In this document: one piece after another, positions 45,249 through 57,277 of the stretch
How the letters are laid out: every line of letters begins with the position of its first letter
How positions within the stretch are numbered: the stretch's first letter is position 1
NCBI GenBank assembly: GCA_050084515.1
Contig: CM114273.1
Location: 14,074,001 to 14,138,000, forward strand
Direction: 5' to 3'
Length of the DNA stretch: 64,000 nt
From: Blasia pusilla
Lineage: Eukaryota > Marchantiophyta > Marchantiopsida > Blasiales
Translations under genes and position numbers: made by a program
Notes under the pieces: model-generated
Told to the model about the DNA's origin: nothing
The model's database searches: none
Seen by the model: the letters and a program-made list of their open reading frames with translations, nothing else

Positions 45249-46620
45249 GTGCTCGATAGTGGAGCATCTAGGCATATGACCAATCATAAGGATTGGTATA
45301 GCTCCTTACAGCCTCTGTAGGAGCCCATCGTTGTTACTGTTGGAAATAATGCAAAGTGCCCTATAGAAGGGAAAGGAAAAATTTCTTTAGTCTTACAAAA
45401 AGGAGATGAAAAGAAGTTAACTGATATACTGTACGTACTAGAGTTGAAGCGAAATTTGACTTCAATCGCAGTATTATGTGATTGTGACCTAGAGGTTCAT
45501 TTCAAGAAAAAACTGGAGCAGTCATTGAGGATGCCAATGGGAAAGTAGTGGGTGAAGGTATACGACGTGGAAATATCTACAAGTTGTATGCTTTCACGAC
45601 AAGTGTAGGTACAGATCTTAGTAGCAGTAAGTTGTGGCATGAAAGATTTGGGCACCTAAGCTTTCCCTTACTAAGTTAGATGCAGAAATCTAGCATGGTT
45701 GTTGATTTACCAAAAACTTATGGAGTGTCGGATACATGTGAAGCTTGTATGATGGGCAAGCAACATCGAAAATCATTTCCACAAGAGTCCAGCAATAGAG
45801 CAAAGGCTCCTCTAGAGCTGATTCATGTTGCCCTCTGTGGTAAAATGAGAACAGTGGCATTAGGTGGTTTTTCCTACTTCTTTTTAGTTGTCGATGATTA
45901 TAGTAGGAAGATATGGGTGTATTTCCTTCGTGATAAGGCAAGTGCTATTGGAAAATTTAAAGTATGGACAAGCTGGTTGAGAATGAGACACGAAAGAAGG
46001 TACAAAAGCTTCGCACCGATCGAGGAGGAGAATTCTTATCAACAGAATTCAACAAATATTTGGGGGAGCATGGAATCAGTTTACGTTGATTAACAAAGAT
46101 ATAGACCACAACAAAATGGAGTTGTTGAGCGTCGAAACCGTACAGTGGTGGAGATGGAAAGATGTATGATGAAAGCAAAAGGTTTGAAAAAAGGATTTTG
46201 GGCTGAAGCTGTTAATACTGCCGTTTACATTCTAAATAGAAGTGCTACCAAGTCACTGCAAGGCATGACTCCTCATCAATCATACTCAAGTAAGATACCA
46301 TCAGTCCAACATTTCAAGACTTTTGGTAGTGAGTGCTTTGTACATATTCTTGAAGCATCCAGGACCAAGCTGGAGTCCAAGAGCAAGAAGTGCATCTTTA
46401 TGGGATACAGTGATGAGTCTAAAGCTTATCGCCTATGGTGTCCTCAGACAAAGAAGATGCTTATGAGTCGTGATGTGGTATTCCAAGAACAACCTCGTCA
46501 AGTGGCGGATATCAATTGTCCGTCCATATTATCATCAAACGAAGAGATAACCCACCAGACACCACCAATGTTTACACCAGATCATCAAGAAGAAGAATTT
46601 GGTGATGATTACAAAGAGTA
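45249..46620 (+). pseudogene. Copia protease and integrase
   Basis: Protease active site VLDSGASRHMTNH begins at 45249. The integrase zinc domain is KLWHERFGHL (45633) and CEACMMGKQHRKS. In the core the usual Asp context reads LIHVALCGKM, so the first catalytic Asp is lost. VVDDYSRKIWVYF keeps the second conserved block. A frameshift near 45960 follows; the NGVVERRNRTVVEM block (about 46110) carries the final catalytic Glu. 46145-46621 is an open C-terminal domain with TFGSECFVHI and KCIFMGYSDESKAYRLW. Integrase would insert element cDNA in the nucleus; this copy cannot act. Confidence 0.9.
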
Positions 46621-46861
46621 GCCTGCTCTTCCACTATGGTCGTCATACCCTAAGTGGATAAAGCAGCTCTTGGATGGTAAGGATCCACTAGCAACTGATG
46701 AAGTTGTTACACATCCAAGGAGATCCAGGAGACTAGAGGAGTAGAATAGAGCTTCCGCACATCTCGTCAACATGGCCTTGATGACAGAGGTCTTGAAGGT
46801 GGAAGAGCCATCATGCTTGGATGAGGCCCTTGCTCATCCTCAATGGAGAGAGGCCATGTAG

Positions 46862-48375
46862 ATGGAGATGGACGCTATTCAGAGAAATGAAACTTGGACT
46901 TTGATTGAGAAGCCAAAGGACAGGAAGATAATACACACCAAGTGGATGTACAAGACCAAGTACAAGCAGACGGTACATTGGATAAATTCAAAGCAAGGTT
47001 GGTTGCACAAGGATGCTCACAAATTGAATATTTTGACCACTATGAGACTTTTGCTCTTACTGCAAGGATGACAACCATTCAAATTGTCCTAGCGGTTGCA
47101 AGAACAAGACGTTGGCCTCTATACCAATACAATGTGAAGTCTGCCTTTCTGAACGGGAGTCTCAAGAAGGAGGTGTATGTATCTTAACCACCAGTTTTTG
47201 AGACATCCAGATCAGAAGAGAAAGTGTGTTTACTTCATCGAGCATTGTATGGGTTGAAGCAAGCCCCAAGGGTATGGTTGCCTCTGTCAGAGCTCTAGTA
47301 GAAGCCATCTAACCAGTTTTAGTAGTAGATAGGGCAACGAATAGATACATTCTTCCGAGAGAAGGGTCTTATCAAAAGTCCGTCAGAAGAAAATTTGTAT
47401 GTGTTTTGCGAAGATGGGATGTATATGTTGATAATCCTGTATGTGGATGATCTTATCATCACATGAGACCATAGTAAGAAAATAGAGGAAATGAAAGGAG
47501 TGTTGAAATCTGAGTTTGAAATGTCACATTTAGGTCTTTTGCACTACTTTATAGGGCTGGAGATTTGGCAACAGTCAGATTCTATTTTTCTCTCTCAGCA
47601 AAAGTATGCTAGAGAAATCTTAAAGGCATTCGGGATGACCGAGAGTAAGGCACTGGTCTTGCCAATGGAGGTAGATTTGAAACTCTCGATGGAGGATGTT
47701 TCACCATTAGTAGATGAAAAGTTGTACAGAAAGCTTGTAGGCAGTTTGATATTTTTGTGTAACACTAGACCAAACATTAGCTTCGATGTGGGAATGTTGA
47801 GTAGGTTCTCAACTAAGCCTCGTGAGAACCATTGGAAGGTAGGGATGCGTGTGTTGAAGTACATCGAAGGCACTATTGAGTACGACATCACCTATGGAGC
47901 AGGGACGAAAATGATAACTTTTTGTGACTCGGATTGGGCAGGAGATTCAGATTCTCAAAGATCAGGTTTGGGTTATTGCTTCTTGGTAGGATCAGGTGTG
48001 GTCTCATGGGTCAGCAAGAAGCAACCTACAATGGCTCTTTCTTCTACCAAGGTAGAGTACAAGGCGGCTTGTTTTGCTTCTTGTGAAGCAATATGGTTGA
48101 GATGGATATTGAAGGACATAGGAGAAGCACCAGAAAGTGCTACTGTAATGTGGTGTGACAATCAGAGTTGCATTGCCATAGCACATAATCGTGTGTTTCA
48201 TGCTCGTACGAAGCACATAGAGATCAAGTATCATTTTGTTCGTGAATTGATTGAGAGAGGTTTTGAAGTTAGTCTATTGTCCAACAGAGCATAACCGTGC
48301 AGATAACTTCACGAAAGCTTTGAGCGGAGATAAGCTTCACCGACATCTGAAGGGTCTTGGCATAGGTCCAAGATA
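46862..48375 (+). pseudogene. Copia reverse transcriptase and RNase H
   Basis: The start has NETWTLIEKPKDRKIIHTKW; a frame change near 46940 leads to KFKARLVAQG. The RT palm reads YNVKSAFLNG (catalytic Asp to Asn relative to the usual DVKTAFL), ALYGLKQAPR near 47247, and LYVDDLII with the YVDD box at 47440-47451. 47491-48294 is an open frame of 267 codons with the EFEMSHLGLLHYFIGLEI block, RNase H FCDSDWAGD, KVEYKAACFA and RTKHIEIKYHFVRE. It ends at a frameshift shortly before the polypurine tract. Several stops near 46741, 47187 and 47300 inactivate it. Confidence 0.92.
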
Positions 48376-48394
48376 ATAGTCCACATGAGAGTGG

Positions 48395-48408
48395 ATATTG
48401 AGGGGGGC
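48395..48408 (+). other. Polypurine tract of copia element
   Basis: GATATTGAGGGGGGC-type tract immediately before the 3' LTR start TGTTGGATTC. Confidence 0.85.
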
Positions 48409-48846
48409 TGTTGGATTCTCAACATCCACTTCTCTGAGCACCATTAATTTGATCGCCCCCCTATGTATGAGGAGAAGCCTAGATTGATCGTTCCGACTTA
48501 GACGTCAAAGGAGTCATAGTAATATGATGTAGATGGTTTACGGAGTAACGTTACTAGGATTATCTAACCCTATATTGCATCAGGGTGCGGGGTTAGATAG
48601 GTTTTAGGGTTAGATAATTCAAATTTTTTCTATTAATAGAAACGAAGAAAAATAGGTAAAAACCCTAGTTTCCCGAGTAGTGAAATAGTCGGGAGCCACT
48701 GCGGTAGCGCATTCTCGTATGTCGAGTTATCTCCATGTTCAGGTTCCATCAAAGCTCTTTTATGAGCGCACGGACGGACTAGGCCACTTTGTATCTCTAA
48801 GTTTTGTAAAAATTTCAGTGATTTCGTCACTTTCTGTTTTCTCACA
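48409..48846 (+). repeat. 3' LTR of copia element
   Basis: 438 bp, TGTTGG to CTCACA, followed by the TAGTT target copy. Same family as 43409 and 43828. Confidence 0.93.
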
Positions 48847-48864
48847 TAGTTTTCTCACAAAGCT

Positions 48865-50744
48865 AGGCTCCAAGGGATATTGGAATGAGAGAGTCATATT
48901 GGTGATCAAAACCAAATTTTCTTCATACTTGATGTTTGATAAGGGGTTGATATAAAAGTGAATCTGTGAATAATGGAAGATGAATGTTAGAAGATTATGT
49001 AGTTTTGAGAGATGTTTGCACAGTTACCCTCTATTGGACATTAACCTAACTTCAAAATCTCTCTTTCAATTTAATTTAGATCATGAACAAAGTGAAATTT
49101 GACCTTGATATGGTTTATACGAGCATAGTACCAATGGTTATGTGCAATGGCAATTCCACTCTAATTGTGACACTACATCATAATAGCATTGTGTTGTGTG
49201 TTCCATGTAAGTTAATCGACAAGTAGAGTTCTATTGCATCAACGATGTAGAGAGATAATGTCATGAATAGTTAAGTCTATGGCGCCACACTAGCGGAGGA
49301 CGCGGGAAGCAAGTCATGATCGTGGGTCCAAGGAGATCCCTTAGTAAATCTTATTGCATGGGTCTAAAATGACCTATTTATTCTATTCTTAGGTTTGCAT
49401 TGATCTTCTATTTAAGGTGAAGTTTTTCAAAGTTTTTGGAAACATTCTAATAAACAAGTACACAAAGTTTTATGTCAAGATCATATATGTGGAAAATATG
49501 AAAAATCCATAAGTCCATTTTCTTCAGTAAATCTTATCACGTAGGTCTGGGAAGATCTTTTCAATTTTTGGCTTTGGGTTGGATTTCCATATGCCATAAA
49601 ATTTTGCAAGGAGTTTGGAAATGCTTCAATCAATTCAATAAGTAGACTAAAGTTTAGCTAAAGATTTTATACTTTGGAAAGATGAAAAAAACACATAATA
49701 TTCAAGATGTATATTCGGAGAAGATGAAAAAAAATAGAAGTCCCTTTTCACTATGTTAAAATACCTAAAAAACAACTTTGAAATAATAAGCAATCACATA
49801 AAACTTCAAGGATCTTCAAGTCTACAAAAGTTTTCTTTTGCCTTTGAACTTGACATTGAATGAATATTTTTTCTTCAAAGATTGATTTAGACTTTTAGAA
49901 TTTTCTAGTTCTAGGCCAATATCTCTCCAAATGGATGATATGTTCAAAAGAGTACGTAGCCCCTTCTTTTTTACTAGTCTAGTAGTCTATGAAATGGTTA
50001 TTTCATGGGTAGAAGTATTTTCTATTGGATTCAATGATGGTGAAGCGATTTCTAAATTAACTTTGTTTATAGTAGATTTCCTTAAAAGAAACTTATGATT
50101 TTTATGACTTAATAATAAATTACTTGTGTACAAAATGACTTAAATTCCCCCATGTGTTTGCCCTCTATCCATCCATTTCAATTCTTCCTCCGTTCACCCC
50201 TATGTATCCATTTTTTTTTAATCTCTATGCAGTCAATCCATTGTAAAGTCTCCTATTCTCCATCCATCCATCTATTCATCCTCCCTCCATCTATAATCAA
50301 AACTTGAAGGGTGTAGGATTTGAACTTGAACCACTTTCACCCCTTGCTACCTCTACCCTATGCCCTCGCACATGAAAGACATGAACTCATTTAAATACAT
50401 TGATAAAAATCCTATACCTATTAAGTGGTTTTTTTTTTGAAATTCAGATTTCTGATTAATTTTTTGAAGAAATTAATTGATGACATATATGCATGACAAA
50501 GAGTACTCAATGTATGATTGAAAAAATCGAACTCAACTAGTATATATCTCTATGAAAAAATTAAACACTTTATTGGTTGTAATTATTTTCTGATTGGAAA
50601 AATAAATTTAATAAAATCTTATGAAAAATAAATATATCTTGATCAAATTGGTAATGTGAATTTCATTTAAATAATCTTGGTAAATATTTCTTCCTTCTAA
50701 ATTCATATTTGCAATCAATTTTTTTTCAAAATATGTGAAGTGTA
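48865..50744. other. AT-rich gene-free stretch
   Basis: No family recognised. A CCATCC-rich tract at 50155-50290 is the complement of the GGAT-rich tracts at 38.7 and 60.4 kb. Confidence 0.5.
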
Positions 50745-51445
50745 ACATCTCAGTTAGCAGACATGAATTCTACTATATCGATGGCATAGAGGGTTAGTGG
50801 GCTATTTGGCATAACCTTATCTTGACATGTCACGTCTTTCAAGATAGATCGATAAGTTTTGGTAAAGCTTGGAGGATGGCCTCACGAGGTTGAAGGCGAT
50901 CGGCTGAGGCCTTGGGTAACTTGAGAAAGCAGGTTTCCCCTTGGTTTTGGCTTATTTGGAGCTATATTGATAAACTTATTTTAGAGAAGTTTCTATTCAG
51001 AGTATATATAGTTGACTTTCCACTTTGGGAAATGGTTCTTAATCCCCTACATGAGTTCAAGAGCCAAGGAGATGACATGCAGACATAGGTTACCATGGAG
51101 AGTGTTTGGGGAGAGACAAGGGGGGTATACCTAAACAGAGGGAGCTTTGGAGCTCATTATCTCTTTGTTGAACTTCTTGGCATGAGGCGGCAGAGCCATG
51201 GTCCTCCTTGCCTTGTGAGTAATCCAACCCTCTCATTAGGAGAGTGGGTTTGGTTTGACATGAGAGAGGGGTGGAGTTTGATAGAAATTTGAGTGCTTGT
51301 GAGTTTTAAAGAGAAATATTTTCGTAAAATATCATCTCAATATTTAGATGCCATGAGTTAGTATGGTTTCTATTGTGTTTGTGTGTGTATTTGGTGATAA
51401 CAATGTATGTCGTGTAGCAATGTGTATGCGCCCAACATGGTGGAG
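50745..51445 (+). repeat. Family R LTR copy
   Basis: The LTR starts TGTCACGTCTTTCAAGATAG at 50828 and follows the 52760 copy to the 'ctctcattaggagagtgggtttggtttgaca' block, then the tail block ending 'tgtgtatgcgc' at about 51433. 50745-50827 matches 59730-59815 downstream of another copy. Confidence 0.7.
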
Positions 51446-51541
51446 TTCCACCTCCAATCAAAGGACATAGAGAATACTAGTGTCGAGTAGTTTATTGGAA
51501 ATGGCCACTAGGATGAGCCACACTCTATTTTATTTTCCACC

Positions 51542-51690
51542 ATGGACTTGGCAGTTGGGGGAGTTGGGCCACTTGAGGTGTTTCGACTAGACGCTATAAT
51601 ATCTAAGCATGGAGAGATCAATGCCTCTTATTTGGAAGTAGTTATTGAGAATGTGGTAGACTTTCCCTTAGAGTGTATGCTTGCATGTTG
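51542..51690 (+). pseudogene. Fragment of the gypsy gag-protease linker
   Basis: The plus frame reads GGVGPLEVFRLDAI and later DFPLECMLAC. The plus-strand methyltransferase element (56630-56750) has GGTPAEVFWLAATL and DLPLERMLG in the same order and spacing. This is a relic of a further family member next to a family R LTR. Confidence 0.6.
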
Positions 51691-51885
51691 GCACAAAACC
51701 GGATTATTTTGTACATGGGACACACATGGGACACACATGCCCAAACATATCTATCGACCTATCCAAGGGGTCCCTCACGTGGGTTTTTCCAATATCCAAT
51801 GGCCCACGCATGCTTGGGACGTGGGAACGGGTGTGGGCTTGGATTAAGGAATTCAGGCAGGGATTGAATTTGTGTGCATTCTATA

Positions 51886-52030
51886 AGCCCGCGCGTGGCG
51901 TGCACCAAGCTCGCATAGGGCTCGTAGGGTATGGATGTGCAGCTAGCCCGTGCGTGGCGTGCACCAAGCTTGCATAGGGCTCGTAGGGTACGGATGTGCG
52001 GCTAGCCCGCGCAGATTGCGCGGGCTAGCC
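51886..52030. repeat. 59-bp tandem repeat ending in a perfect palindrome
   Basis: Two 59-bp units (51886-51944, 51945-52003) with a handful of differences, then the start of a third, which runs into a 31-bp inverted repeat at 52000-52030: 14-bp arms GGCTAGCCCGCGCA with a GAT loop. Confidence 0.85.
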
Positions 52031-52759
52031 ATGCATTATGGTTATAAAAAAGGAGCATTGAGTCTTGTTACTTTCAGATATGGACCTCTATTGGAGGTGT
52101 ATCAACTAGATGTTATATGAATCGACGTGAGCTAGTTGTTAGACTATAGCTAGAGAGTACTTAAAATTGTGCAATGGTGCGTATTCATGTGATTACAACA
52201 CCAAGAGAGTTGTAAGAGATGTTGGTATGGAGTATGATGTTCTATCCCTTTAGTTTCACCCTCGATTTTTTGTAGGAGATAGTTGCTTATCGGCTTGGAT
52301 GACGATCAGATGATGGTCTCATGAGCCATTTACCTATGCACAAGGTTGCATGTAGACAAAGTCCATATTCTTAGACATGTCCATATCCGTGGACTTATCT
52401 ATGTCCTATGGAAGGACTTTTCTATATGGGTCCCACTTTCCATTTTTTCTCATTCCTCCCACTAGCCTACATGCTCCATACTTTCTTGTTTCTTCCCCCC
52501 CATAACCCCCACTTCCTCCCTATTTATTGTCCCACTCGCCTTTGCCCTATCTTTTATCATGAACTATAAATGTGGGCCCCATCTCTTGAAATCTATGTCC
52601 CTAGATATTTCTAGGGACATGGATTGCAAGATATGGGGGGGAAAGGGGGCAATTGTCGATTAGGGGAGTAGTTTTGTGGTCTTGGTGTATATGCGTGAGT
52701 GCATTTTTTTGTGTATGGATCTATCCGTGTGTTGGAAAGATCAGTGATATGTGTTATGT
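52031..52759. other. Gene-free stretch
   Basis: No gene or known repeat recognised. Short C-rich runs near 52495-52515. Confidence 0.5.
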
Positions 52760-53281
52760 TGTCACATCCTTTAGGATAGATTGGTGAGATCTAATAGAGC
52801 GCCTTGGTGAGTAGTAGAGGACACGCTTAGTAGGTCGAGGATGACCTCAGCAGGTCATCCTCGACCTACTAAGCGTGTCCTCTACTACTCGTTTTGGTTC
52901 ATTTGGAGTCATATTGAGGAACTTACTATTTTAGGTAAGTACCATTTTGAGTATACAATCAATTTTCTATTTTTAGTAAGTGGCCCTTGACCTCCTACAT
53001 CAGGTCAAGAGCCAAGGAGGTGACTAAAGAGCATAGGTTACCATGGAGAGAGTTTGGGAGAGGGAGAGGGTATACCTCAAGGAGAGAGAGCTTGAGAGCT
53101 CATTCTTTCTTTGTTGAACCTCTTGGCATGAGGCGGCAGAGCTATGGTCTGGCTTGTCTTGTGTGTGTAACCCAAACCTCTCATTAGGAGAGTGGGTTTG
53201 GTTTGACATTGAGAGAGACATGTGAGAATGTACACATATGAGAACTATGGTGTTGTGTGAGAGATTGGATCTTATTTTACA
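52760..53281 (+). repeat. 5' LTR (family R)
   Basis: Starts TGTCACATCC and shares about 500 bp with 59044-59551 up to 'gatcttatttta'. A 39-bp snap-back (52809-52890) is present only in this copy. Confidence 0.8.
52809..52890. repeat. Perfect 39-bp inverted repeat, 4-nt loop
   Basis: Arms 52809-52847 and 52852-52890 are exact complements around CAGC. In the 59.0 kb LTR the left arm is followed by the expected LTR sequence instead, so the right arm is an inverted copy that replaced about 60 bp. Confidence 0.97.
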
Positions 53282-54930
53282 AAGAGAGAAAATGAGTGAG
53301 TGAGAGAGCTTCATGGGGGAGCTCGCTGGTCACTTGCTGGTTTTGTAGGTTGGGGATCGTATTCCCCGTTCAACGGTTCATGGGAGTGCTCACCGGAGCA
53401 AGAGCCGCTTACTTGTGATGTTTCCTTTGCCCATTTTTTGTGTGGAAGAATGGCACGCGGAAGCGCTGCCCAATTTTTTATAGGGATTGAATATGGGCTT
53501 GGGTTGCCCCATGCCGGTGCTCTTGAGAGCACCATGTAGCTTGCTGATTTTTTTATTTTCATAGGTTTTACATTTTTGTTAGGAGAAATCAGCGTGGAAG
53601 CGCTGCTGGATTTTGTATAGGAGAAAGAGACATTGTGCTTTACAACAATCCCCGTCAATTTTTACTGGAATGTCCAATTCAAAACATTTTTTGACGCCAT
53701 CGTAGATCGTGAAGATGTGCACGCTGTGCAATAGACGGAGTGCAATTTGGAGTTGTGAGCAAGAAAAAAGTCATGGTCAATCTTGCAAAACTACCATTAC
53801 TAGGCAATTTTTAGGGTTAAATTGTTCAAACCCTAAACCAGTTGCCACGCCGGTGGCGACCGTCATCGTCATAGTTACCGTTAATGGTCAGCCGTCGACA
53901 GTCAACGATCAACCATCACGGTCAACGTTCCATCGTCCGTCCATCATCGGCCTTTGCCGTCGATTAGCGCTGCTCAGAGCCGCGTTTGTCTATTGTCCAT
54001 CCTTTGGTTGCCATTTCCGCCATTACGGAGTGGAGGGTCTTCCACGACGACCGTTGCCGTAACGCGCCGCCGATTGTTGCGCCGTGCCGCTTGTGGCCGT
54101 ACCGCACCATCTCGATCGCGGAGCCGCTCCTTCACTAAGGAGTAGAGCGTGTGAATTCATGATTGAGGAGGGTATGCCGTCGAGTGCCGCACCCCATTCC
54201 TGAGTGCCGTGACGTTTGTAGCTGTTCCGTGCCGCCAGTGCCGCACTAGATCGCTAAACCTGCACCACACATCGAGGAGGTTTGAGCAGCGTCAATACGA
54301 GAGGAGTACGACTTGCTGATTGGAGGAGTTGTCTTCATGACCGAGTTGGGGTAGAGATTTGCAGTTGTCGAGGAGCGACATCGACATTATTGTCAGGTTA
54401 CCCATTCAAGTCTCTTACCCTGCACGTGTGAGGGATTTCCAGATATTGGGAAGTTATTTGGGATATTGGGTTTCGTATTGATGCTAGGAGCATCGATGAT
54501 GTATGGGTTTAGTGGACATAGACCTGTGTGGGATGTCCAGAGTTGAGGATGGTTTGTCGATGAGACGATAGATTGGTTGATTTGCCGCACCACGCTACTT
54601 GTTATCGCACAGCACACGTCTCAATGAGAGAATATAGATTGAGTGGCGTATGTTTAGTTTGAGTGATTGAGGGATTACTCGCGAAATTGAGAGCGATCAT
54701 GTGAGAGGGGCACGAGGGCCATCACAGCGTCCTTTCGGGATTTTGAGAGGCGAGATAATGGACCTGAGAGTAGCTCTGGAGGGTTTACCCGGAGTGGTGC
54801 GAGGTTTTGAGGGTCTCCACGTGAGAGACCACCTCAATCTCCTTGTGTGTCGTCTTCAGATGAGGGGGAGCATATAGAGGAGTGTGTTAGTGATCCACCG
54901 TACACATTGAGTGGTCCTACCAGCTAGACG
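53282..54930 (+). other. 5' leader of the plus-strand methyltransferase element
   Basis: Parallels 2825-4440. It includes the 'gcgcggaagcgctgc' region, the CGTC-rich tract (53850-53960) and 'ttcactaaggagtagagcg'. Short open frames in it are not conserved with the 3 kb copy and are not called. Confidence 0.6.
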
Positions 54931-54979
54931 TACGAGATGGACGACCGGGGTAGAGGACCGCGTAGGTTTTCGGGTGCTA

Positions 54980-55958
54980 CAGGCTACACGATTTCATTGC
55001 GGAGTTTAGGAGTTGGTATGACTCACAACCGGCTAGGAACTCTAGAGAGTTCAACCCATTTACAGCATAGAACGGTATGTTCCAACATTTAGAAGGGGCG
55101 CCCATGGAAGATTACCATGAGTTCTCCCACAGATATGCCCAGGAGATTGAGGCATGGCGACTCTACTATGAACCACACTATGTTTCCTGGACGGAGCCGT
55201 TCCCAAATGAGGAGGAGGAGTCAGGAGAGGCTACTTCATCTTCCACTAGTGATGGTTTAGGAGGGGTCACTCACACTGGAGCAGTTGCACTGTCTAGTCG
55301 GGTTCGTCCCAGGTTTAACTCCGTGGTTGAGTTCTGTGCTAAGTTGAGGGCGAGCTACCAGGGGCAACGGACAGAGAAGTTGCGGAGCATCCATGACTTC
55401 CACAGGCGCGCGGGTGAGAGTTTGCGTTAGGCTTACACCCGCTTGCGTTGGTTGATCAACGTCACTCAGGGGGTGACAGAGGCTCAGGCTATCCAGTCAT
55501 GGTACGCGATGTTGGACCGGACCTTGCGGACACAGGTGCGGGAGGGGGTGCTTCTTATGAATACCTCCCCTACCTTGAGAGATTTTTTTAGGATTGCCAA
55601 GAACATTGAGCGCAATATGGCAGAGGAGAACGTAGCCACCATGGATTCTAGGTGAGAGCGGTCATGATTGTGTGTACCACCTGTGCAGCAACGTGGACTC
55701 CGAGATAGGTCGACTGTGGCACCACGAGCTCAAGGAGGATATCGGGAGGCCGTGCCACAGAGACCTGCGCCTTCATATGCGGCTGAGCAACATCCGCCTA
55801 TGATTACTTGTTGGTCATGTGGTGGAGCCCATCATCAGCGCAATTGCACTCGTCAAGGTCATGGACGTGTGCCTTATCATGGAGGAGGAGATGGTGTAGC
55901 ACCAAGAGGTTATTAGTGTGACTATTTTCAGAGGTATGGTCATACACACCTCAAGTGT
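54980..55958 (+). pseudogene. Gag with two zinc knuckles
   Basis: A capsid-like start near 54985 (DFIAEFRSWYDSQPARN) aligns with the minus-strand gag; its FTAWN position is a TAG here. 55077-55430 has FQHLEGAPMEDYHEF and EKLRSIHDFHRRAGESLR, then a TAG where Gln is expected, then YTRLRWLINVTQGVTEAQ. Knuckle 1 at 55809-55847 is CWSCGGAHHQRNC (Cx2Cx3Hx4C, as in the minus-strand copy). Knuckle 2 at 55917-55958 is CDYFQRYGHTHLKC, with Phe in place of the second Cys. Nonsense changes make it a pseudogene. Confidence 0.85.
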
Positions 55959-56498
55959 TTCAGTTTACACCCTGAGTTACGTTCGGACTGAGGACCAAAG
56001 AGGGCACTAGAGCGAGTAGTCGGTCTGAGTGGGCCTAGAGATCATGCACCAGGTGGTCCCGTTGGGGGACAAGGTGCTGGAGTTGCCCGACAAGGTGATG
56101 GAGGTGCCGATGGAGGAGGTAGAGTCCCACCACCTAGACGCGTCGAGGGAGACGCCAAGCATGAGGCTGGGATGGCTGCTCAGATACGGCAACTACAACA
56201 ACAGATTTCCGCTATGGCATTGAGGTTACCCGATGCTGGATCCGTGGCATCATCATATGAAGCAGCCAGAGATATGGAGGATCGTGGTTGGATGTGCAAG
56301 GTTGCCCAAATGGAGGCCGCCGCAGTTGTTACGCGTGGAGCAGCCGTAGAGTTGGATTCATAGCGAGGGAAAGCCAGGAAACAGACTAGTCTTCCTCAAT
56401 CTTTCACGTTGTCCGAGGCGATGAAGACCCCATCGATGGGTCCTGATGAGAGTTCCTGGAGAGTTGGTGATGTTTTTGGTGTGTAGGAACGGAGGGCG

Positions 56499-57277
56499 AT
56501 GGGAGAAGCGAGTGCAACGACTCCTATTGCTTATACTCAGGAGGGACATGTGTCGAGTACGTTGTTGGGGGCGGCCACCGTTGTGTACAGCGCTCCTTTA
56601 TTTTCTGCTTCCGATGTTATGACGTTGGGAGGTACACCCGCCGAGGTGTTTTGGCTGGCCGCTACGCTATGTGAATGTGGATTTGGAGTTCGTGCATCAT
56701 GTTCAGAGGTGATTGCAGAGGAGGTGATGGACCTGCCCTTGGAGCGGATGCTCGGGCCGTCCACGTCAAATTCATGGCAAGTTGCGGCTGCTAGGATGGC
56801 AGAGATGCCCGCTAGACCCGTGATAGAGCATGCCATGGTTTCTCGTGGTGTTGTGTTGCTGGATAATCGAGGAGAGGTCTTCCACTTGGTGAGTCCCGGA
56901 GGTAGAGCTTTTAGTCCGCAACGCGTCTCGTTGGATTCAGGAGCGCAACCCGTGATGTTGGGGAAAGCGTCATTCAGAGGATGAGAGCCGATGTGGAGCA
57001 TTATCCATTCCGCGTACAGACATCCTTGGGTGGAGTGAGTACCACATAGTAAATCACCCAACAGGAGATCGTGGTGAGGATTTGCCCGGGATATCCTACA
57101 GATGAATCTGTGGTGCAAGCCAAGGCGATAGTGACTGATGCCGAGTCCTACGACGACTTGGTTGATGGAGCAATGTTATACCCGATGGGGTTTTTCATGG
57201 ATTATTGGGAGGAGTCAGCGTCCTACACACCAGGATGGCAGTCAGGTGATGGGCGCCTTAGCTATTTACGCGTTTGA
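56499..57277 (+). pseudogene. Gag-protease linker and aspartic protease
   Basis: 56499-56984 is open, with the linker GGTPAEVFWLAATLCECG, then VSLDSGAQPVMLGKA near 56928-56972 giving the D-S-G-A active site. A frame change at about 56985 follows. 57071-57277 continues with ESYDDLVDGAMLYPMGFF and SASYTPGWQSGDGR, matching the minus-strand copy. The segment from 57278 to 57640 leads into the methyltransferase and has one stop (near 57388). Confidence 0.83.

Larger units (their letters stand above)
43828..48846 (+). mobile_element. Complete Ty1/copia element nested in a solo LTR
   Basis: 5' LTR, initiator-Met primer site, gag, protease, integrase, RT, RNase H, polypurine tract and 3' LTR, with TAGTT at 43823-43827 and 48847-48851. 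The order integrase before RT identifies copia. Gag is intact; pol has stops and frameshifts, so it is no longer autonomous. The 3' LTR has a short 'gttagataggttttagg' insertion not in the 5' LTR. Confidence 0.95.

Noticed and set aside
52809-52890. Rho-independent terminator or microRNA precursor
   Set aside because: It is a copy-specific snap-back of LTR sequence in a eukaryotic genome; perfect arms and a 4-nt loop do not fit a plant microRNA precursor.
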